5,625 nucleotides of DNA from Acetobacteraceae bacterium. Lineage in GTDB: Bacteria; Pseudomonadota; Alphaproteobacteria; Acetobacterales; Acetobacteraceae. Within the stretch, counting starts at the first letter, position 1; every line of letters begins with the position of its first letter. The notes under the pieces were generated by a model, which saw nothing but the letters and a program-made list of their open reading frames with translations, was not told the DNA's origin and did not search any database. Shown here piece by piece: positions 1 through 5,622 of the stretch. Made by a program: the position numbers and the translations under genes. The stretch covers positions 1-5,625 of the forward strand of contig CANJXD010000392.1 in the NCBI GenBank assembly GCA_947478535.1, in the 5' to 3' direction.

Positions 1-2
1 GC

Positions 3-781
3 GTCGAGGCGGTCGGCATATACGGCTTCGACCTGCATGCCATCCACGGGCATGATCAGCGCAGACCCACGCCGATCATCCTCGGCCACGAGGCTGCCGG
101 GCGCGTGTTGGATGGCCCGCTGGCGGGGCAGCGCGTGGCGGTGAATCCCCTGTGGGTGCCGCTCGATTGCCGGTTCGCGCAGGCAGGCGGGCCGCATTTG
201 TCCCCACGCCGCGAAATCCTCTCCATGCCGGCGCAGCACGCCTCGCTGGCCGAGCCCATCGCGTTGGCCTGTCACGCTGTGCATCACGGCGGGCGCCTGC
301 TGGCGCGGCCGCTACCGGGCGCGCGCTGCGTCGTGCTTGGCGCCGGCGCCATCGGCCTCGCCGCGGCGCTGGTGCTGCGTCAGGCCGGCGCGGGCGAGGT
401 CTGGCTGAGCGAGCCCAATGCCGCGCGCCGCGAAACGGCGATGCGCGCTGGTATCGCGCTGAGCCGGGCGCCGGCCGAGGGGCCGGAGGATGCCAGCGCC
501 GATCTGGTGCTCGATGCGGTGGGCAGTGCTACCACGCGCGCGGCCTGCTGCCGGGCGCCGAGGGTCTCGATGTGCGGCGCCTGACGCTGCAGGAAATCAC
601 TTTCACCGGCACCTATTGCTACACGCCGGAGGAGTTCCGCACCGTCGTCCGGCTGCTCGTCGAGGGCCGCTTCGGCGCGCTGGACTGGCTGGAGACGCGG
701 CCCCTCGCCGAAGGCGCGCGGGCCGTGGCCGATATCGATGCCGGGTGCGTCGCCGCCGCCAAGATCGTTCTCATTCCGTGA
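3..781 (+). pseudogene. Decayed zinc-dependent medium-chain alcohol/polyol dehydrogenase (5' end outside window)
   Basis: This is a remnant of an NAD(P)-dependent medium-chain dehydrogenase of the threonine/sorbitol dehydrogenase type, which oxidises alcohols or polyols in the cytoplasm. It reads in frame 3 from the left edge. The usual GxCGSD catalytic zinc motif appears as GIYGFD (codons at 15-32), with Cys to Tyr and Ser to Phe each explained by one base change. The GHE motif survives at 84-92. The structural-zinc loop near 150-200 is garbled: a CGC pattern appears in frame 1 at 151-159, then frame 3 resumes. About 25 residues seem missing after ILSMP (near 220-234). The Rossmann motif GAGAIG is intact at 339-356. 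Near 530-545 the homologous frame moves from 3 to 2, with roughly 20 codons lost. The tail then runs GLLPG...DVRRLTLQEITFTGTYCYTP...AAKIVLIP to a TGA at 779-781. Frame 3 alone stops at 584. Family and pseudogene status are fairly sure; the substrate is unknown. Confidence 0.85.
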
Positions 782-1086
782 CGCGACAGGCGCGCCGCAT
801 GAGCGGGTGAAGCGCGGCCTGGCCGGGGAGATGCGGCTCGGCCATTGGCCGGCCGGCGTGGCGCTGCCGGACGAGGTCGGACTGGTGACGTGCGCCCCTG
901 AATGCATCCGGGCAGGGCCTTCACCATCGATGCCAACCGCAGCCTGACCATCATCCTGCACAAGGTCTGCCTGGCGCTGGCCAAGACCTCGATCGAAGCG
1001 CCGACCTCGCCACCGCTCGACTGTCGCTGCAACGGACGAAGCGGCGGGTCCCGGGACGCCCACGGATCGATCAGCCCGGCTTGCCG
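782..1086. other. Gene-poor spacer with a possible fossil of an enolase-superfamily enzyme
   Basis: About 300 GC-rich bases lie between the dehydrogenase remnant and the rsgA stop codon. No open frame here has a good start with a ribosome binding site. A plus-strand frame-2 stretch from 902 reads HPGRAFTIDANRSLT followed by a helix-like segment and then EAPTSP. This faintly recalls the DANRxW...EQP pattern of mandelate racemase/muconate-lactonising enzymes, so it may be a degraded piece of such a gene. Frame 3 just upstream (783-947) is open but resembles nothing I recognise. No tRNA, repeat array or clear terminator is visible. Confidence 0.3.
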
Positions 1087-2217
1087 TCAGCCAGACGGGG
1101 CTCGAAGGCCTTTCTTCGCGGACCTATATGCCCGCTGCAGCGCGGCGAGACGATTGCGTTGGACCTCCTGCGCCGTCCGGTCCTTCGCCAGGTTCACCGC
1201 CGCCAGTTCCCGGCTCAGCTTCTGGAAATGCGCCCAGCGGTCGGCGTCGAGGAGACCGGCGTCAAGCGCGCCGCGGACCGCGCAGCCCGGTTCGGTGCTG
1301 TGCCCACAGTTGCGAAATCGGCAATTCTCGGCCAGGCGCTCAATATCGTCGAAGACCGTGCTGAGGCCCGCATCGGCGTCAATCAGCCCCACTTCGCGAA
1401 TGCCCGGCGTGTCGACGATCAGCCCCCCGCCTGGCAGCAGGACGAGTTGGCGATAGCTGGTGGTGTGACGCCCGCGGGCATCCGCTGCGCGGATTTCCTG
1501 GGTTGCCATCCGCTCCTCACCCAGCAGGGCGTTCACCAGCGTGGACTTGCCCACGCCCGATGACCCGATCAGCACACAGGTCTCCCCCGGCGCGATGTGT
1601 TCCAGCAATCCACCAAGCCCAAGGCCCTCCCGCGCCGAGACGATGACGACAGGACAGCCGGCCGCCAGGGTGGCTATCTCGGCAGCCTGCGCCTCGGGTT
1701 GGTCGCACAGGTCGGCCTTGGTCAGCACCACCACCGGTCTCGCGCCACTTTGCCACGCAGCCGCGAGGAAGCGCTCAAGCCGACGCGGATTGAGGTCCCC
1801 GTTCATCGAGGTGACGACAAAGACGACATCGATGTTCGCGGCGATGACCTGCAGTGTCTGCACGCTGTCGGCCGCCCGGCGGACGAAGGCCGTACGACGA
1901 GGCAGGACGGCATGGATGGTGGCTGTACCTGCGGCAGCGTTTGCGGACAAAGCCACCCAGTCGCCCACGGCCGGATGGCCCGCCTCTCGCGCCTCGTGCC
2001 GCAACCGTCCCGAGAGCCTGGCGCTCAGGTCACCGACATCGGTGGCCACCAGATTCGCTTCGCGCTGCTGGACGATGATCCGCCCGGGACGGTAACCAGC
2101 GCCCGCATACGGCTCAAATGCCAGTTGCAGCGCATCGGACCAGCCATACTGTTCGATCAAAAGGGGTACTTTCGCGGGGGGTGGATACTGTAGCACCGAC
2201 TGGGAGGGTCTCCTCAT
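1087..2217 (-). CDS. rsgA: Ribosome small subunit-dependent GTPase A (RsgA/YjeQ)
   Basis: RsgA is a cytoplasmic GTPase that binds the maturing 30S subunit, checks the decoding centre and releases assembly factors on GTP hydrolysis. From the ATG at 2217 the protein has 376 residues, close to the usual 300-360. An N-terminal OB-fold (about 20-110, LIEQYGW...AVGDWVA) is followed by the permuted G-motif order that defines the family: G4 TKAD (166-169), G5 VSA (193-195), P-loop GSSGVGKST (218-226), HTTS switch (251-254) and DTPG (269-272). The C-terminal zinc knuckle is C299-x4-C304-G-H306-x5-C312. All key residues are present. The start is uncertain. The frame stays open to a TTG at 2274, but that would add 19 Arg-rich residues. 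No good ribosome binding site precedes the 2217 ATG, and GTG at 2196 or TTG near 2160 would still keep the whole OB fold. It is transcribed divergently from the receptor operon and looks like an independent housekeeping gene. Confidence 0.96.
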   Translation of the reverse strand: MRRPSQSVLQYPPPAKVPLLIEQYGWSDALQLAFEPYAGAGYRPGRIIVQQREANLVATDVGDLSARLSGRLRHEAREAGHPAVGDWVALSANAAAGTATIHAVLPRRTAFVRRAADSVQTLQVIAANIDVVFVVTSMNGDLNPRRLERFLAAAWQSGARPVVVLTKADLCDQPEAQAAEIATLAAGCPVVIVSAREGLGLGGLLEHIAPGETCVLIGSSGVGKSTLVNALLGEERMATQEIRAADARGRHTTSYRQLVLLPGGGLIVDTPGIREVGLIDADAGLSTVFDDIERLAENCRFRNCGHSTEPGCAVRGALDAGLLDADRWAHFQKLSRELAAVNLAKDRTAQEVQRNRLAALQRAYRSAKKGLRAPSG

Positions 2218-2394
2218 GGCTGCACGTTTCAGCCTTGTGGCGAAGCGAAAAGGGTGTGAACGGTCTCGGCGCAAGGCTGTCGCGTTGCCAATCTGTCCAC
2301 ACCAGGGCTACGCTCGGTGCCTCACCGATGTGGCAAGCGACCCTCTGAAGCCTACCAGATCCGATGCCTATCGCGACGCACGAAGGATGCCACC

Positions 2395-3369
2395 ATGACG
2401 ACAACACGCCGTTCGATGGTTACCGCCGCAGCCGCAATGCCCTTCCTATCGATGACGGCACGCGCGCAGAGCCGGTATCCGGAGCGATCGGTGCGTATCG
2501 TTGTCCCATTCGCGGCCGGCGGCATCATCGATGTCGTGGCCAGGCTGATCGCCGAACCGCTGGGGCGTGAACTCGGGCAAACCCTTGTGATCGACAACCA
2601 GCCGGGCGCCGGTTCCACCATTGGCGCACGCACCGTGGCTCGCGCAGCGCCAGACGGGTACACGCTGCTGCTGAATGGGGCAGCGCATCCGGTCATTCCC
2701 GCACTTTACCCTGATGCCGGCTTCGACAGCGTCACCGACTTCATCCCGGTCGGCCTGATCGGCGACCAGGGTTTCCTGGTCTGCGTCCATCCATCAGTGC
2801 CCGTGACCGACGTCCCCTCGCTGCTCACCTGGCTGCGCAGCCGCCGTGGCGAGGCAACCTTTGCCACCACCGGCGTAGGCGCCGCATCGCATCTGGCGGG
2901 TGAGTTGCTGAAGAGCCTGGCCAATGTGGATTTCACCGTCGTCACCTATCGCGGAACGCCCCAGGCAGTCACCGACTTCATTGCCGGTCGCGTCGATATG
3001 ATGATCGATAGCCCGACACTGCTCAGCTCCTTCGTGCGAGAGGGCAAGGCACGCGCGGTTGCCGTGACGAGCATGGCTCGGGCACGCGATTTTCCCGACC
3101 TGCCCACCCTGAACGAGATGAACATCACGGGCTACCGCGCCTCCTCGTTCCAGGCGCTCTATGCGCCCGCGCGCACGCCGGAGCCTATCGTCGCGACGTT
3201 GTCGGCGGCCATCCTGAAGGTGCTGGCGGACCCTGCCGTTCAGCGCAGCTTCGCCGAACGCGGTGTCGATCCGATGCCGGGCAACAGTGCCGAAGCGCGC
3301 GGGTTCCTGCGTGGCGAATCCGAGAAGTGGATACCCATCCTGGCGCGCACTGGCGCTCGCCCGGGCTGA
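2395..3369 (+). CDS. Bug/TctC-family tripartite tricarboxylate transporter solute-binding receptor
   Basis: This is a 324-residue periplasmic solute-binding protein of the Bug (TctC) family, which captures small carboxylates and related organic anions for TctAB-type transporters. The ATG at 2395 is preceded by AAGGA with a 7-base gap, which fixes the start; the frame is open further upstream but without such a site. An N-terminal export signal is visible. It has a twin-arginine-like TRRSMVTAA at 4-12, a hydrophobic stretch, and an ARA-Q cleavage site near residues 22-25, so Tat or Sec export is plausible. Family hallmarks follow: YPERSVRIVVPFAAGG (28-43), DNQPGAGSTIG (67-77), PDGYTLLL (86-93), ATTGVGAASHLAGEL near 157-171, and YRGTPQAVTDFIAGRVD near 185-201. 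The length is typical. It heads a two-gene operon, with the next start 9 bases after its stop. No TctA/TctB membrane partners are in the window, which is common for this family, so the ligand cannot be predicted. Confidence 0.95.
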   Translation: MTTTRRSMVTAAAAMPFLSMTARAQSRYPERSVRIVVPFAAGGIIDVVARLIAEPLGRELGQTLVIDNQPGAGSTIGARTVARAAPDGYTLLLNGAAHPVIPALYPDAGFDSVTDFIPVGLIGDQGFLVCVHPSVPVTDVPSLLTWLRSRRGEATFATTGVGAASHLAGELLKSLANVDFTVVTYRGTPQAVTDFIAGRVDMMIDSPTLLSSFVREGKARAVAVTSMARARDFPDLPTLNEMNITGYRASSFQALYAPARTPEPIVATLSAAILKVLADPAVQRSFAERGVDPMPGNSAEARGFLRGESEKWIPILARTGARPG

Positions 3370-3378
3370 GAGGAAATC
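3366..3378 (+). promoter_or_regulatory. Ribosome binding site in the 9-base intergenic gap of the receptor operon
   Basis: The sequence GAGAGGAA lies between the Bug receptor stop and the ATG at 3379, with GAGG five bases before the start. It fixes the start of the second gene, so the missing signal peptide is not a start-choice artefact. It also supports translational coupling of the pair. Confidence 0.75.
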
Positions 3379-4263
3379 ATGGAACAGCTGATCCTCATCG
3401 AGCCGTTTCGGGCGGTCTTCTATGCGCCTTACTACGTCGCGCTCGAACGCGGCTTCTTTGCCGCGCACGGTGTCGAAATGAAACTGGAGACGGCAGGCAC
3501 GCCCGACGCTGCCGCAGGACGCCTGCATGACGGGACCGCCGATTTGGCATGGTCAGGCCCCATGCGGCCGATGCTGGAACGCAGCCGCGATGCGAACAGC
3601 ACCTTGCGCAGCTTCGGCGCGGCGGTGATGCGCGATCCCTTCCTGCTGCTGGGCATGGGTGAGTGGCCTGGCTTCAGCTTGGCGGATCTCGGCGGCATGC
3701 GCGTTGCCATTCCCTCGGAGGTGCCGACCCCCTGGTGGTGCCTGCAGCATGACCTGCGCCTGGCCGGCGTCGATCCCACAGCGATGGCAGGACTGTCGTT
3801 CATGCCCATGGCGGAGGGTGCCGCTGCGCTACGCGCTGGCACGGTTGATGCCGTGATGGTGTTCGAACCGCACGCCGCGGTGCTGGAGGAAGCTGGCGCT
3901 GCGGTTTGGTATGCCGCAGCCTCGCGTGGGCCGACCGCATACAGCGCACTCTACGCCGTGGCACCTCGGATCGCCGCGAAGCATGCGGCCTTCGAGAACG
4001 TCGTGCACGGGCTGGGCGACGCGCTCGCCTGGCTCGGTGCAGCGGACGAGAAGGCGATCGCCACGACACTCGCGCCGCGCTTCGTCGATATGGACCGACG
4101 CCATCTCCTGCGCTCGATCGCACGATATCGCGGATTGGACCTTTGGTCGGCCAACACTCATCTGCCGCCAGAGGCGCTGGACCGTCTTGCGGCGTCGATG
4201 ATCTCGGCAGGCGCCATGACGCACCATCCCGGGTATGATGCCTGCATCGATACGTCGCTGTGA
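3379..4263 (+). CDS. NMT1/THI5-like ABC-type substrate-binding protein lacking a signal peptide
   Basis: This 294-residue protein has the NMT1/THI5-like (SsuA-type) substrate-binding fold. The family hallmark sits at the N-terminus: FRAVFYAPYYVALERGFFAAHGVEMKL (10-36). It is followed by GRLHDGTADLAWSGPMRPM (about 47-65), the hinge region LADLGGMRVAIPSEVPTPWWCLQHDL (101-126), ALRAGTVDAVMVFEPHAA (150-167) and RGPTAYSALYA (183-193). The start at 3379 is well supported by GAGG five bases upstream. The protein begins straight at the first beta strand, with no signal peptide or lipobox. It may therefore act in the cytoplasm, or depend on something other than a classical signal. It is translated nine bases after the Bug receptor, so the two are probably co-transcribed and handle the same or related substrates. 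No permease or ATPase gene is nearby. Its stop codon lies at the presumed outer edge of an IS3 remnant, so the original C-terminus could have been slightly different. Relatives include pyrimidine-, sulfonate- and nitrate-binding proteins; the ligand is unknown. Confidence 0.9.
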   Translation: MEQLILIEPFRAVFYAPYYVALERGFFAAHGVEMKLETAGTPDAAAGRLHDGTADLAWSGPMRPMLERSRDANSTLRSFGAAVMRDPFLLLGMGEWPGFSLADLGGMRVAIPSEVPTPWWCLQHDLRLAGVDPTAMAGLSFMPMAEGAAALRAGTVDAVMVFEPHAAVLEEAGAAVWYAAASRGPTAYSALYAVAPRIAAKHAAFENVVHGLGDALAWLGAADEKAIATTLAPRFVDMDRRHLLRSIARYRGLDLWSANTHLPPEALDRLAASMISAGAMTHHPGYDACIDTSL

Positions 4264-4464
4264 GGTAGTCGCCATCCGGCGAGAAGTTTGACGGCCAGGC
4301 CTGGGGTGGGCCCCTGGGGGTGGTCGGATTCAGGCTGTTGCTTTGACCGTCGGGGGGGCGTGTTGATGCTTGAGCTCGGCGGGGCCGAGAGAGCCCAAGG
4401 CGGCATGCAATCGCCTTTCGTTGTAGGCCTCATCGATGCAGCGCGGCAAATCACGAGATGCCGC
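4261..4464 (-). mobile_element. 3'-terminal remnant of an IS3-family insertion sequence
   Basis: This segment contains the last 44 codons of an IS3-family transposase OrfB, read on the minus strand, plus about 70 bases of downstream sequence reaching the stop codon of the receptor operon. IS3-family ends read TG...CA; the plus strand begins TGAGGTAGTCGCC at 4261, a plausible outer end. The other terminus and the rest of the transposase are absent, so the inverted repeat cannot be confirmed. The inner edge coincides with the IS1-like terminus at 4465. The non-coding part includes the palindrome CCAGGCCTGG near 4295-4304. Confidence 0.6.
4330..4464 (-). pseudogene. C-terminal fragment of IS3-family transposase OrfB
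   Basis: On the minus strand the frame reads AASRDLPRCIDEAYNERRLH, then AALGSLGPAELKHQHAPPTVK, then ATA and a TGA at 4332-4330. This matches the conserved C-terminus of IS3-family OrfB integrases, where a pattern like LPxFIDxVYNxRRLHSALGYLSPxxFE follows the catalytic glutamate. Only the last 44-45 codons remain. The DDE catalytic residues and the whole upstream part are missing, so the fragment cannot be active. The frame runs without a break up to codon GCG at 4464-4462 and is then cut by the IS1-like terminus. Family assignment is confident; the exact IS3 subgroup is not determined. Confidence 0.85.
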
Positions 4465-4473
4465 GGTAGTGTC

Positions 4474-5367
4474 TCAGTCTGAAATCTTGACCCGCTTATT
4501 ATAGGGTCCGCGCACCTTAGGCGCCTCTGCCGCTTCCTGCGCCTCAACCAGCGCCACGATATCGGAAATTTCCCAGAGACGCTGAGACACGCCCGCCGCC
4601 ATTGCGGGGGAGCAGCGGAGCGTCTTGTGGATGCGCACGAAGTTGTAAAACACGAAGTGCAGCGCCACAGCACATGCGTGGTTCTCGATCTTCTTGGAAA
4701 AGGCGTTGGTGAGGCGCGTAAACCGGCGCATGTGCATGCGCATGGTCAGGTTCTGGCGCTCAACGTAGCTGGTGCTGACATGCGCCCGGTCCGGTCGCCC
4801 CGTCACGGCGACCTTGTTGGTGCCGATGCATTCTGCGGGGCTGTAGCGCCCCTTGGGAATGCTCGGGTCCGCGCCATAGACCTTCACAAGCTGGGCGTAG
4901 TCCACATCAATGCCGAAGGCGCCATCAACTGCATCCAGGTAGGTCTTGAGCCCGTCCGTAGTCAGTTGGACGCGGTTAGCAAGGCGGTCCGCAACGTCCT
5001 GCATGAACTCATGGGCGTATCCCGCGTCACGCCCGCCAACGAGCCAAGACAGGATGAGCTTGCTATCCGCATCAATGGCGGTCCACGTCCAAGTGTCGCC
5101 AGCGCCTTCGGGCGCCGCCTTGGCGTTCTCGACATTCTTGGCCTTGGCGTAGGTGAACGACCAAATCTCATCGCACTGCACCCGCTTGGCCTTCACGTTG
5201 CGAACCGTCGCGTCATGGAAGGCTTGGCAAGCCCGGCCAGCGTCAATCAGCAGCTTGGTCACGGTGTTGATGCTCACGCCCGCGATGCGCGTGACGGCCC
5301 GCAGGCTGTTGCCCTCGCAGAGCAGGTGCAGGATTTGGGCGCGCTGTTCGGCGGGGAGCTTGTTCAT
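4474..5367 (-). CDS. IS1-family DDE transposase, single-ORF type
   Basis: This 297-residue transposase catalyses cut-and-paste or copy-type movement of its element. An N-terminal helix-turn-helix (about 4-45, LPAEQRAQILHLLCEGNSL...VSINTVTKLL) should bind the terminal repeats. The catalytic triad is visible as D66 in CDEIWSF, D138 in TTDGL and E203 in YVERQNLTMR. The block VERQNLTMRMHMRRFTR with NAFSKKIENH is the counterpart of the ERHNLNLRQHLARL and SFSKSVELH region of IS1 InsB, which supports the family. Unlike IS1 itself there is one uninterrupted ORF, so no insA/insB frameshift is needed. The tail (FYNFVRIHKTLRCSPAMAAG, about 239-259) is followed by a basic RGPYNKRVK end. No stop or frameshift is seen and all catalytic residues are present. 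The ATG has no ribosome binding site but sits directly at a predicted transcription start. Base composition is visibly less GC-rich than the neighbouring genes, consistent with a mobile origin. Confidence 0.93.
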   Translation of the reverse strand: MNKLPAEQRAQILHLLCEGNSLRAVTRIAGVSINTVTKLLIDAGRACQAFHDATVRNVKAKRVQCDEIWSFTYAKAKNVENAKAAPEGAGDTWTWTAIDADSKLILSWLVGGRDAGYAHEFMQDVADRLANRVQLTTDGLKTYLDAVDGAFGIDVDYAQLVKVYGADPSIPKGRYSPAECIGTNKVAVTGRPDRAHVSTSYVERQNLTMRMHMRRFTRLTNAFSKKIENHACAVALHFVFYNFVRIHKTLRCSPAMAAGVSQRLWEISDIVALVEAQEAAEAPKVRGPYNKRVKISD

Positions 5368-5402
5368 GACGCAAATGTATTTGCCCCGCGCAAGAGTGTC
5401 AA
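5368..5402 (-). promoter_or_regulatory. Strong sigma70-type promoter of the transposase gene, predicting a leaderless mRNA
   Basis: On the minus strand TTGACA (5402-5397) is followed by a 17-base spacer and TACATT (5379-5374). The ATG starts seven bases past the -10, exactly where transcription would be expected to begin. No Shine-Dalgarno sequence precedes the ATG, so leaderless translation is the natural reading. The -35 lies inside the presumed terminal repeat, as in classical IS1. Confidence 0.75.
5371..5384. promoter_or_regulatory. 14-base palindrome covering the transposase -10
   Basis: GCAAATGTATTTGC is a 6+6 inverted repeat with a two-base centre and spans the whole -10 hexamer. It could be an operator where the transposase or a host protein represses the promoter. 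Function is inferred from position only. Confidence 0.4.
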
Positions 5403-5474
5403 GCGCAAGGTTCAGTTTGAAATTAGAAGATGGGGGATTCCAAAAGCGTTCTGATGTGCTAGACAGTCGCGGTG

Positions 5475-5501
5475 CGGAGGAGGTGCCCTACACCCCCTCC
5501 G
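5475..5501. repeat. Inverted repeat, 11-base arms with one mismatch
   Basis: CGGAGGAGGTG (5475-5485) pairs with CACCCCCTCCG (5491-5501), with one A/C mismatch and a five-base loop. The stem is bracketed by copies of GACAGTC (5462-5468 and 5507-5513) and GTCGCGG (5466-5472 and 5501-5507) in swapped order. No poly-T follows on either strand, so a classical terminator is unlikely. Confidence 0.6.
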
Positions 5502-5585
5502 TCGCGGACAGTCACAACAACATATACCACCTACCTTTCGGGCCGTTTGCGGCGGCCTCCACACTACGCGCTAGGGGTTAAAGAG

Positions 5586-5622
5586 CGGGGCGCCTTGCGG
5601 CGCCCCGTTCCCTTTCGGGAAC
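5586..5622 (-). terminator. Two tandem GNRA-tetraloop hairpins, possible terminator for a minus-strand gene to the right
   Basis: Read on the minus strand, GTTCCC-GAAA-GGGAAC (5622-5607) is followed by CGGGGCGCC-GCAA-GGCGCCCCG (5607-5586). Both are perfect stems closed by GNRA tetraloops, which the plus strand would not have, so the RNA is probably made from the minus strand. CTCTTT follows the second stem, a weak T-rich tail. Intrinsic termination is plausible but the tail is poor; a structured RNA segment is the alternative. Confidence 0.45.

Larger units (their letters stand above)
4465..5429 (-). mobile_element. IS1-family element (single-ORF type), right terminus intact, left terminus imperfect
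   Basis: The plus-strand boundary at 4465 reads GGTAGTGTCTCAGTCTGA. It resembles the classical IS1 end, which starts GGTAATGACTCC, and it overlaps the transposase stop codon just as IS1 insB runs into its inverted repeat. At the promoter-side end, GTCAAG (5399-5404) and TTCAGTTTGA (5411-5420) mirror GTCAAG and TTCAGACTGA in the complement of the 4465 end. The outermost bases that should read like ACACTACC are not present, so the boundary at 5429 is projected from symmetry. No copy of the 8-9 bases before 4465 (GATGCCGC) is seen at the far side, so there is no visible target duplication. Confidence 0.65.

Noticed and set aside
380..1063. Long minus-strand open frame (227 codons)
   Set aside because: It lies antisense to the dehydrogenase remnant, has no recognisable family motif, and such frames are common in GC-rich DNA.
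1081..2193. Several plus-strand open frames across rsgA
   Set aside because: They are antisense to a gene with a full set of RsgA motifs; their composition is Arg/Pro-rich and they show no domains.
2285..2314. Possible TTGCCA / TACGCT promoter for the receptor operon with an 18-base spacer
   Set aside because: The -10 matches only three of six consensus positions, so chance is likely in this spacer.
2794..3528. Minus-strand frame of 244 codons
   Set aside because: It is antisense to both receptor genes, which have clear family motifs and ribosome binding sites.
4158..4673. Minus-strand frame of 171 codons spanning the IS1/IS3 junction
   Set aside because: It crosses the insertion boundary in a frame that matches neither the transposase nor the OrfB fragment.
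4627..5581. Plus-strand frames antisense to the transposase and running into the right end
   Set aside because: They have no start with a ribosome binding site and no family signature; they mirror the transposase coding strand.
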